Shown here in pieces: positions 1 to 6,362 of a stretch of 7,964 nucleotides of DNA. This DNA comes from Flavobacteriaceae bacterium (GTDB lineage: Bacteria; Bacteroidota; Bacteroidia; Flavobacteriales; Flavobacteriaceae). The stretch covers positions 1 through 7,964 of the forward strand of contig WGDF01000029.1 in the NCBI GenBank assembly GCA_015493405.1, written 5' to 3'. A program made the translations under genes and the position numbers. The notes below the pieces were generated by a model that saw nothing but the letters and a program-made list of their open reading frames with translations, made no database searches and was not told the origin of the DNA. Every line of letters begins with the position of its first letter. The first letter of the stretch is position 1.

Positions 1-388
1 CCTTGTATTTATCCGCTTGTCGCCATACCGTTTCCGATTGTGGTTCGACACCATCAACAGCACTAAATAAGGCTACCATACCGTCTAATACACGTAAAGA
101 ACGTTCTACTTCTACAGTAAAATCGACGTGGCCCGGAGTATCTATAATATTCACAGTGTAATTTTCACCTCTATAAGGCCATACACATTGTGTTGCTGCT
201 GAAGTAATGGTAATACCTCTTTCTTGCTCCTGCTCCATCCAGTCCATTGTGGCAGCGCCATCGTGTACTTCACCAATCTTGTGACTGATTCCCGTATAAT
301 ATAATATTCGTTCGGTAACAGTGGTTTTACCGGCATCAATATGCGCTGCAATACCAATATTTCTAACTTTGCTTAAATCTTTTGCCAT
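1..388 (-). CDS. fusA: Elongation factor G, N-terminal part (cut by window edge)
   Basis: EF-G is the cytosolic GTPase that drives tRNA-mRNA translocation on the ribosome and, with RRF, ribosome recycling. Only the first 129 codons are here; the reading frame stays open through base 1, so this is truncation by the window and not a broken gene. The translated part is the G domain. It shows the P-loop AHIDAGKTT (residues 15-23), the switch I RGIT motif (57-60) and DTPGH (83-87), whose His87 matches the catalytic histidine of translational GTPases. It also has the stretch [14 protein letters not shown], typical of EF-G. The start at 388 is the usual EF-G start ([13 protein letters not shown]) and lies 12 nt after the rpsG stop, with an A-rich leader (TAAAAAGCAGTA) and no Shine-Dalgarno. 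It is the third gene of the rpsL-rpsG-fusA unit and is presumably expressed from the rpsL promoter. Val24 stands where many EF-Gs have Thr, a minor change. The identity is secure. Confidence 0.97.
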   Translation of the reverse strand, partial: MAKDLSKVRNIGIAAHIDAGKTTVTERILYYTGISHKIGEVHDGAATMDWMEQEQERGITITSAATQCVWPYRGENYTVNIIDTPGHVDFTVEVERSLRVLDGMVALFSAVDGVEPQSETVWRQADKYK

Positions 389-400
389 TACTGCTTTTTA

Positions 401-877
401 TTAAAATCTAAAATGTGAGAATGCTTTATTAGCTTCTGCCATTCTGTGTGTATCCATTTTCTTTTTAACAGCACCGCCTTCTTCTTTATAGGCAGCCATA
501 ATTTCGGCAGCTAATTTTTGAGGATATGATTTCTCATTGCGTTTGCGCGCAAAATTGATCATCCATTTCATGGCTAATGACACTTTTCTTTCCGGTCGAA
601 CGGGCATAGGTATTTGGAAAGTAGCTCCTCCTACACGACGACTTCTTACCTCAACGTGAGGCATAACATTAGATAAAGCCTGTTTCCAGATTTCTAATGC
701 TGATTTTTCTTCTTCTCCTTTCTTTTGGTCAACGACATCTAGAGCTTCATAGAATAAATTGAAAGCTAGAGATTTCTTACCATTCCACATCAAGTTATTA
801 ACGAATCTTGTAACCAAGGTGTCATTAAACTTAGGATCGGGTAAAATTTGTCTTTTTTTAGGTCTTCCTTTTCTCAT
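401..877 (-). CDS. rpsG: 30S ribosomal protein S7
   Basis: S7 is a primary assembly protein of the 30S head; it binds the 3' major domain of 16S rRNA and lines the E site near the mRNA exit. The 158-residue product has the normal bacterial length and matches from end to end. It starts with the basic MRKGRPKKR segment, then has [20 protein letters not shown] (about 14-33), the central [20 protein letters not shown] block (about 76-95), which is the family signature, and the C-terminal [15 protein letters not shown] helix and tail that contacts rRNA. The start at 877 lies 16 nt after the rpsL stop; the leader TAGAAAAAATTAAGAC has no Shine-Dalgarno, as is usual in Bacteroidota. It is co-directional with rpsL and fusA and very likely co-transcribed with them. 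The rpsL-rpsG gap is too short to hold the structured S7 autoregulatory site known from the E. coli str operon. Confidence 0.99.
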   Translation of the reverse strand: MRKGRPKKRQILPDPKFNDTLVTRFVNNLMWNGKKSLAFNLFYEALDVVDQKKGEEEKSALEIWKQALSNVMPHVEVRSRRVGGATFQIPMPVRPERKVSLAMKWMINFARKRNEKSYPQKLAAEIMAAYKEEGGAVKKKMDTHRMAEANKAFSHFRF

Positions 878-893
878 GTCTTAATTTTTTCTA

Positions 894-1268
894 TTACTTC
901 TTAGGGCGTTTTGTTCCATATTTGGATCTGCGTTGTTTTCTTCCATCTACTCCGGCGGTATCTAACGCGCCACGAATAACATGGTATCTTACTCCGGGTA
1001 AATCTTTCACCCTTCCACCTCTAACTAATACTATCGAGTGCTCTTGCAAATTGTGTCCTTCACCGCCGATGTATGCGTTTACTTCATTGCCGTTAGTCAA
1101 ACGAACCCGCGCAACTTTACGCATAGCGGAATTCGGTTTTTTTGGCGTTGTCGTATAAACACGCACACACACACCACGTTTTTGAGGACTACCTTTTAAA
1201 GCAGCCGATTTACTCTTCTTAGTTATTTTGGTTCTTCCTGTTCTAACTAATTGTTGAATTGTAGGCAT
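894..1268 (-). CDS. rpsL: 30S ribosomal protein S12
   Basis: S12 sits at the decoding centre of the 30S subunit and takes part in decoding fidelity and translocation. The 124-residue protein is full length. Family marks are MPTIQQLVR at the N-terminus, QKRGVC (29-34), [13 protein letters not shown] (39-51), the [13 protein letters not shown] loop (66-78), [14 protein letters not shown] (83-96) and the basic tail [11 protein letters not shown]. The two lysines classically changed in streptomycin-resistant mutants, K43 and K88 in E. coli numbering with Met as 1, are both lysine here, so the gene looks like the drug-sensitive type. D89 is the residue methylthiolated by RimO in E. coli. It is the first gene of the leftward str-type operon, with a canonical Bacteroidota promoter about 30-60 bp upstream of the start at 1268. 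No Shine-Dalgarno is visible; the leader is A/T-rich. Confidence 0.99.
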   Translation of the reverse strand: MPTIQQLVRTGRTKITKKSKSAALKGSPQKRGVCVRVYTTTPKKPNSAMRKVARVRLTNGNEVNAYIGGEGHNLQEHSIVLVRGGRVKDLPGVRYHVIRGALDTAGVDGRKQRRSKYGTKRPKK

Positions 1269-1298
1269 ATGTTTATATATTTATTCTTTTTCGGACGG

Positions 1299-1329
1299 CA
1301 AAGATAGAAATATTTTTTTGCATTTCAAA
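1299..1329 (-). promoter_or_regulatory. Bacteroidota-type promoter of rpsL-rpsG-fusA
   Basis: Read on the minus strand, TTTG (plus 1326-1329) is followed by a 19-nt spacer and TATCTTTG (plus 1299-1306). This is an exact match to the Bacteroidota primary-sigma consensus, a -33 TTTG and a -7 TAnnTTTG with about 19-21 nt between. The expected transcription start is near 1292, giving a 5' leader of roughly 25 nt before the rpsL ATG. Long A/T tracts upstream (about 1340-1361) could act as an UP-like element, which is inference. The -7 box sits just upstream of a short GC-richer patch (CCGTCCG) around the expected start site. Confidence 0.82.
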
Positions 1330-1377
1330 CTGATTTATACATAATTACAAAAAAATATTTTGAATATGACAATAAAG

Positions 1378-1393
1378 AACGTCTTAAGGCGTT
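1378..1393. other. Imperfect 16-bp palindrome in the divergent intergenic region
   Basis: AACGTCTTAAGGCGTT is self-complementary apart from one G-T pair (position 5 against 12), centred on CTTAAG. It lies between the leftward rpsL promoter and the rightward gene starting at 1490, in otherwise AT-rich sequence. Its place and two-fold symmetry suit an operator for a dimeric regulator, but it could equally be a small hairpin or chance. No regulator gene is nearby to support a specific assignment. Confidence 0.25.
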
Positions 1394-1415
1394 TCTGTTT
1401 GAAATAAAATCAAGC

Positions 1416-1447
1416 TTTCTATATGATCATTATTTTTATTATATTTA
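1416..1447 (+). promoter_or_regulatory. Weak candidate promoter for the gene starting at 1490
   Basis: TTTC (1416-1419), a 20-nt spacer and TATATTTA (1440-1447) differ from the Bacteroidota consensus (TTTG, TAnnTTTG) by the final G in each box. The spacing and distance fit a start site near 1453 and a leader of about 37 nt. The region is so AT-rich that a match of this quality can occur by chance. It is offered only because no better rightward promoter is visible between 1269 and 1489. Confidence 0.25.
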
Positions 1448-1489
1448 TCATCGGCTTAATTTTATGCCCTCAATTTTACAATCACTCCC

Positions 1490-2950
1490 ATGAAAAAGAT
1501 CATTATTTGTTTATTGCTCATCAGTTTGAAAGCATGGGGGCAACATCATAATTTTAAAGGTCTATCATCTATAAATAGGATAGATTCATTGAAAATTATC
1601 ACAAAGCCGGATTTTTCTTTACGCCCATTTTTAAATCTAAATATAACGTCCCAAGTTAAAACCTTAAATGATACATTATATTTATATATAGCCCATTCTC
1701 CGGTTAAAAAAATAAAAATTAGCCAATTACAAAAGGTTTTAAACCAAACCAACGATTCCCTCATCAGATCCGGTTACTTGTTTAACCGATTGGTAGCGGA
1801 TAGTCTTAAAATAGATTCAATGCATTTAAGTCTCTATTATCAAATCAAAAGTCTGAAAAAAAGACGGATTGATAGCATTGTTATGATTTCAAAACATGCT
1901 TTCCCAAGGAATTGCATCAAAAGGCTTCAAAAAAAATTTAAGCACCAACCGATTAGTCAAAGTGTTTTAGCACAAATCAATCAGTTTGTGAACCAAAACA
2001 CCAATTTTAAAATGTCGGCATTGCCCTTGATTAATTTTTTAAAAGCAAGAAACATTGTCGTCATTAAAGCTCAATTAAAGAAAAGTCATACTTTAGACGG
2101 CCTTTTAGGTTTTAGCTATGACAAGCAAGTCGGGAAAATACAGTTGGAAGGCCATTTGAAGACGCTATTTTATAATCTTTTTAATCAAAATGAAAGTGTC
2201 AGTTTTAAATGGCAAAAAAGACTTAAAAACCAACAAATAGATTTTTGGGTTGATTTGCCTTATTTTATGGGAACCGGATTTGATTTTAAAAATAGAATTT
2301 TAACTTATCAAAAAGACACCATAAATTCAGATTTATTGCTGGAATCCACTTTAACTTTGAGATCGTCACGGCAAAATATCGGACTCATTTTTTCAAAAGA
2401 ATTTAAACAAACTCCGGCTTCCTATCAACAAACTTTAACCGGTCTGCATTATTTATACAATTTTCAATTTAATAATGGTAAACCTGAAAAATATATAGAA
2501 AGCGTTGTAAATTTCGATTGGGAAAGAAAAGCAATTTCTGATTTCTATTTTCATCTGAGTTTGAACCAAACGTTATACAAAAAATTAGAACTCAATTCCC
2601 AGTCTCAAATATATCATAATCTTAATGCTGATAATGGTAGTTTGCAACAACTCAAATATCATTTGTGGCGAAAAGAAAACATAAGGCCGGAAAAGATTAC
2701 AACCTTATTAAGCCTAAAAAATGAGTTTGCTTATGCTTATAATACAACTAGAATATACCTCATCACTGATTATATACGCACAACAGTAGCAAAAAACTTA
2801 ATGAATTCATATATAAATACAGGCCTTGGGGTGCAAATTCTTAATAAAAATCAAATTTTAACATTTGAATTTGTATTACCCTTAAACACATCGTATCATA
2901 CTGATAATCAATCATCTTACATTAACATTAAGGAAACTATCAAATTTTAA
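1490..2950 (+). CDS. Divergent Omp85-like (POTRA plus beta-barrel) outer-membrane protein, putative
   Basis: The 486-residue protein has a clear Sec signal peptide: a MKK start, a hydrophobic core IIICLLLISL and likely cleavage after AWG (residue 17). Residues about 120-195 look like a POTRA-type segment (KKRRIDSIVMIS, then a helix, ISQSVLAQINQFVNQ, and NIVVIKAQL). Then come TLDGLLGF (201-208), GHLKTLFYNLFNQNESVSF (221-239) and YFMGTGFDFKNRILTYQKDT (258-277). As I know it, this layout matches the flavobacterial ShlB/BamA-like family, which has a strand-rich barrel start after the POTRA domain. The rest alternates like beta-strands and ends in a terminal Phe (KETIKF), a usual barrel C-terminus. 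Where relatives carry an IRGF-type loop-6 motif, this protein seems to have IRPEK (398-402). Composition is strongly Lys/Asn/Ile-rich and more AT-rich than its neighbours. It is divergent from rpsL and 93 nt upstream of the SusC gene. Its role is unknown; assembly or secretion of outer-membrane proteins is only inference. It could instead be an unrelated barrel protein. Confidence 0.55.
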   Translation: MKKIIICLLLISLKAWGQHHNFKGLSSINRIDSLKIITKPDFSLRPFLNLNITSQVKTLNDTLYLYIAHSPVKKIKISQLQKVLNQTNDSLIRSGYLFNRLVADSLKIDSMHLSLYYQIKSLKKRRIDSIVMISKHAFPRNCIKRLQKKFKHQPISQSVLAQINQFVNQNTNFKMSALPLINFLKARNIVVIKAQLKKSHTLDGLLGFSYDKQVGKIQLEGHLKTLFYNLFNQNESVSFKWQKRLKNQQIDFWVDLPYFMGTGFDFKNRILTYQKDTINSDLLLESTLTLRSSRQNIGLIFSKEFKQTPASYQQTLTGLHYLYNFQFNNGKPEKYIESVVNFDWERKAISDFYFHLSLNQTLYKKLELNSQSQIYHNLNADNGSLQQLKYHLWRKENIRPEKITTLLSLKNEFAYAYNTTRIYLITDYIRTTVAKNLMNSYINTGLGVQILNKNQILTFEFVLPLNTSYHTDNQSSYINIKETIKF

Positions 2951-2983
2951 AACAGCCATTTATATTAAAATTTAGTCCGAAAA

Positions 2984-3015
2984 GTTGTATAATTAACTTT
3001 TTATTAAGATATTTG
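2984..3015 (+). promoter_or_regulatory. Candidate Bacteroidota-type promoter of the SusC-SusD pair
   Basis: GTTG (2984-2987), a 20-nt spacer and GATATTTG (3008-3015) match the Bacteroidota consensus with one mismatch in each box (G for T at the first base of each). The predicted start would be near 3021, leaving a leader of about 23 nt, A-rich (AAAAATAAAAGAAG) and without a strong Shine-Dalgarno. It would let the pair be transcribed separately from the upstream Omp85-like gene, though read-through is also possible because no terminator is visible in the 93-nt gap. Confidence 0.5.
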
Positions 3016-3043
3016 TGCTTGACAAACTCAAAAATAAAAGAAG

Positions 3044-6000
3044 ATGAGAACAAAGTTTAATGTAATCTTAACGCTCATGTTAGCGTTAGTTGTGCAATTA
3101 TCTTTTGCACAAGGTAAGGTAATCACGGGAGTGGTTACTGAAACCGGAACGGGGGAAGCCCTTCCGGGTGTAAACATTGTGGTAAAAGGAACCAATACCG
3201 GTGCCACAACAGATTTTGACGGTAAATACACTATTAAAGCAGACAAAGGCCAAACGCTTGTGTTCTCTTATGTAGGGTATAATACTGTTACTAAAAAAGT
3301 TGGAGACTCTAATGTCATTAATGTACAATTGAAAGAAGGCTCCAAACTTCATGAAGTCGTGGTAACAGCTTTGGGTATCAAAAGAGAAGAGAAAACACTT
3401 TCTTATGCTGCCCAACAAGTGAAACAAAAGGAATTAAATGTTACCCATAATGACAATATTAAAACTGCTATTGCCGGTAAAGTTGCCGGTGTTCAAATTA
3501 ATGGACAAGCAGGGTCAAAATTAGGTAAATCCGGTAAAATCAGAATTCGGGGTGCTATTGCTTTAACATCCGATGATGATCCGCTTTACATTTTAGATGG
3601 CGTGCCTGTTGACGACCCTAATGATATCGACATGGACAATATTGCTTCCGTTAACGTCTTAAAAGGCCCTACTGCAACTGCATTGTATGGTCAAAGAGCG
3701 GCTTCAGGTGTTGTGGTATTGCAAAGTATCAAAGCCAAAAAAGGATCTTTTACCGTAGAATTAGGTACTGCCGTAACTATGGATAAAGTGGCCTATTTGC
3801 CCAATTACCAAAATGAATACGGTCAAGGCTATGAGGGAGATGCTTCATTTGACACATTCGGCTCTCAATTGCCCAGTTTTGTTTATCCCACATACTGGCA
3901 AGGTAGCGAGTTTGCAGGTCAAAGATATCTAACTTGGGATAATAACTATGCAGATGAAAGTTGGGGTCCGAAATTTGATGGTGAAGACTATATGCCTTGG
4001 TATGCTTGGTGGCCTGACAGCCCTTATTATGGTCAAACTGCAAAATATGTAGCCCAACCCAACAATGTTAAAAATTTCTTTAACACAGGGGTTTATAATA
4101 AATCTAATGTAGCTATTAGCGGTGGTGGAGATAAATTTACAGCTCGTTTTGCTTATTCAAGATTGAATGTTAACGGTATCATTCCTTCAACGGATATGAG
4201 TAAAAACTATGTCAATTCTAACTTCAGTTATGATGTTACTCCCAAATTAAAAGTAACTTTAGGTATGAACTTGACTTACTCTAAAATCCATGGAGACTTT
4301 AATGATGATTACGGTAACCAAACAACCGGGTCTTTTAACTCATGGTTTGGCCGTCAATTAGATACCAAAAAAATGAGAGAATTAAAAGATTTAACCACGC
4401 CTGACGGTTATAGCACTTCTTGGAACTGGTGGGGACCTGATTATTATGGCTTGTATGGAAATTATTATGGCGTAGAAGACTTTAAAAAACCGGCATTTTG
4501 GTATAATGCCTATACTTGGTTAGAACATTATGACAACCGAAATAAATCTAATAAATATACGGCTAGTCTTGGGGTTGACTATAAAATCAACGACCATTGG
4601 AATTTCAATTCCGGTATGTCAAGATTTCACAATAATTTCCATAACCAATACAAGCTCGATCATTTTTTAGCTCTTTCTGCCGGAACTAGTTTATATAATC
4701 CATGGCAAAATGGTTTTGGATTATATGACAGAACCTCCCAAGAAGACAATTACCATGCTCGCATCGGTTATAAAAACAAATTTGAAAACTTTGATATTCA
4801 AGGATTTGTAGGAGGAAATATCAGAAGAAATAATTACTATAGAGAAGCCACTCAAATGGTTCTCGGTGTGGCTCAAGGTGGTTTAGTTATTCCCGATGTT
4901 TATGTGTTTAACAATGCAGCCGAAGTTCCTGTAAATAAAACATATCTTTACAAAAAACAAGTGAACAGTTTATATTCAAAATTATCTGTCGGCTATAAAG
5001 ATTTTGTATATTTGGATGCCACTTACAGACAAGACTGGAGTTCAGCGTTGCCCACTAATCATAACGGTTATGGCTACCCTTCTGTCGGTCTGTCATTCCT
5101 CGTGAGTAAATTATTAGAGAAAAATGACGTGTTGTCATTTGCCAAATTAAGGGCCAGTTGGGGACAAGTAGGTGATGATGTGGATGCGCTCCAAATTAAT
5201 CCGACTTACATTCTAGGAGACAAAGCTGTCGGTGGTTCAGGTTCGCATGTTTATACTTATACTCCGGGCACCTTGGTTGATCCGAATATCAAACCGGCGT
5301 TGAGTACAGCAACTGAATTTGGTACAGATTTAAAATTCTTTAAAAACCGTTTAGGCTTTACTTTCACTTATTATGATGAAGTTAGAACGGATGAAATTAT
5401 ACCAATCTCAATTTCACCCACAACCGGATATAGCCGATTCTTAACCAATGCCGGCGAGATTGAAAGAAAAGGTATTGAATTTACCCTAAATGGAGATATT
5501 TTTAAAGCAGACAGAAACGGCTTTAATTGGAATATGGCTTTTAACTTTGGTAAAAACAAAACCATGGTTAATAGAATTAGAGAAGGCGTTCCCGTCTTGC
5601 AAGCACCCGGCGTTACCGGCAGTGACATTACCCCTGATGGCGCTTCAAACAGACCGGCCTTTAGTTTTGTAACTTTAGAACACAAAGCCGGCGAAGAGTG
5701 GGGCCAATTAAAAGGAACCGGCTATAAAAGAGATGCTAATGGTAACATCGTTATCAATCCTAATGGCACCTATGCCGTTCAACAAAATATGTATTTCGGT
5801 AGTGTTTTACCCGACTTTACCGGTGGTTTTTTAAACTCTTTCTCTTATAAAGGTGTTTCCTTAACTGCTGCTATAGATTTTCAAAAAGGCGGTAAATTCT
5901 TCTCCTTATCGGAAATGTGGGGAACCTATACCGGTTTATATGCTGAAACAGCCGGAAATAATGACAAAGGTAACCCCAAACGTGATGCCGTAGCCGATGG

Positions 6001-6358
6001 TGGTGGTGAACATATTACAGGCGTAAAAGCCGATGGCACACCATATGATAACTATATTGATGCACATACTTGGGCAGCACAATGGTATGGTAACCGTTTG
6101 GCTGAACCTTTTATACACGATGCCAGTTATATTAAACTGCGTGAAGTTGCATTATCTTATGATTTCCCTAAAGGCTTCTTAGGTAAAGCCGTCAAAGGCG
6201 CTTCTGTTGGTCTGATCGGCAGAAACTTGTTAATGATTGCTGTAGCAAAAGATAACGTGCATGGCTGGGACCCTTCAGAATTGGCTCAAACTTATGGTGA
6301 AAACGGACAGCTTCCGGGAACTAGAAGTTTCGGTATGAACTTAAAAATAAAATTCTAG
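3044..6358 (+). CDS. SusC/RagA-family TonB-dependent outer-membrane transporter
   Basis: This is a TonB-powered barrel that imports a substrate delivered by its SusD partner. The 1104 residues are normal for the family. Domains in order: signal peptide with cleavage after SFA (residue 22); a carboxypeptidase-D regulatory-like domain (about 25-97; GVVTETGTGEALPGVNIVVKG, DFDGKYTI, SYVGY); a TonB-box-like EVVVTALG (104-111) followed by GIKREEKTLSY; a plug with DDPLYILDGVPVDD (178-191) and VNVLKGPTATALYGQRAASG (203-222), the SusC/RagA signature; then a long barrel ending in MNLKIKF with terminal Phe. There is no N-terminal STN domain, so signalling through a FecR-type anti-sigma factor is not expected. 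The segments at about 251-323 and 460-500 are unusually rich in Trp and Tyr. The start is set by the signal peptide and the A-rich leader. The MRTKFN N-terminus resembles a SusC type I recall as widespread in flavobacteria. The substrate cannot be told: no degradative enzyme is nearby. Confidence 0.95.
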   Translation: MRTKFNVILTLMLALVVQLSFAQGKVITGVVTETGTGEALPGVNIVVKGTNTGATTDFDGKYTIKADKGQTLVFSYVGYNTVTKKVGDSNVINVQLKEGSKLHEVVVTALGIKREEKTLSYAAQQVKQKELNVTHNDNIKTAIAGKVAGVQINGQAGSKLGKSGKIRIRGAIALTSDDDPLYILDGVPVDDPNDIDMDNIASVNVLKGPTATALYGQRAASGVVVLQSIKAKKGSFTVELGTAVTMDKVAYLPNYQNEYGQGYEGDASFDTFGSQLPSFVYPTYWQGSEFAGQRYLTWDNNYADESWGPKFDGEDYMPWYAWWPDSPYYGQTAKYVAQPNNVKNFFNTGVYNKSNVAISGGGDKFTARFAYSRLNVNGIIPSTDMSKNYVNSNFSYDVTPKLKVTLGMNLTYSKIHGDFNDDYGNQTTGSFNSWFGRQLDTKKMRELKDLTTPDGYSTSWNWWGPDYYGLYGNYYGVEDFKKPAFWYNAYTWLEHYDNRNKSNKYTASLGVDYKINDHWNFNSGMSRFHNNFHNQYKLDHFLALSAGTSLYNPWQNGFGLYDRTSQEDNYHARIGYKNKFENFDIQGFVGGNIRRNNYYREATQMVLGVAQGGLVIPDVYVFNNAAEVPVNKTYLYKKQVNSLYSKLSVGYKDFVYLDATYRQDWSSALPTNHNGYGYPSVGLSFLVSKLLEKNDVLSFAKLRASWGQVGDDVDALQINPTYILGDKAVGGSGSHVYTYTPGTLVDPNIKPALSTATEFGTDLKFFKNRLGFTFTYYDEVRTDEIIPISISPTTGYSRFLTNAGEIERKGIEFTLNGDIFKADRNGFNWNMAFNFGKNKTMVNRIREGVPVLQAPGVTGSDITPDGASNRPAFSFVTLEHKAGEEWGQLKGTGYKRDANGNIVINPNGTYAVQQNMYFGSVLPDFTGGFLNSFSYKGVSLTAAIDFQKGGKFFSLSEMWGTYTGLYAETAGNNDKGNPKRDAVADGGGEHITGVKADGTPYDNYIDAHTWAAQWYGNRLAEPFIHDASYIKLREVALSYDFPKGFLGKAVKGASVGLIGRNLLMIAVAKDNVHGWDPSELAQTYGENGQLPGTRSFGMNLKIKF

Positions 6359-6362
6359 AAAA

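Noticed and set aside
151..357. Open frame on the minus strand inside fusA.
   Set aside because: It is out of frame with fusA, whose frame from 388 encodes all the GTPase motifs; it resembles no known family.
922..1158. Plus-strand open frame opposite rpsL.
   Set aside because: It is antisense to a fully conserved S12 gene; its content reflects S12 codon constraints.
1424..1523. Short direct repeat GATCATTATTT near 1425 and 1498.
   Set aside because: It is only 11 bp in very AT-rich sequence, the second copy lies in signal-peptide codons, and nothing suggests a mobile element or recombination site.
1423..1551. A 42-codon reading frame (MIIIFIIFIIGLILC...) in another frame, overlapping the start of the gene at 1490; the beginning resembles a lipoprotein leader.
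   Set aside because: The hydrophobic start is what AT-rich sequence rich in ATT/TTT codons gives by chance. It has no positive N-terminus, and after the Cys it simply runs out of frame through the signal-peptide region of the gene at 1490.
3019..3024. TTGACA, resembling a sigma-70 -35 box, just before the SusC gene.
   Set aside because: A matching -10 box at 17 nt would fall inside the coding region, and Bacteroidota use a different promoter consensus, which is found at 2984-3015.
3028..3427. Minus-strand open frames opposite the start of the SusC gene.
   Set aside because: They are antisense to the signal peptide, carboxypeptidase-like domain and TonB box, all of which are well matched on the plus strand; no promoter or leader supports them.
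5371..6118. Open frames on either strand within the SusC barrel.
   Set aside because: They are alternate frames of a continuous 1104-codon gene, with no signal peptide or family motif of their own.
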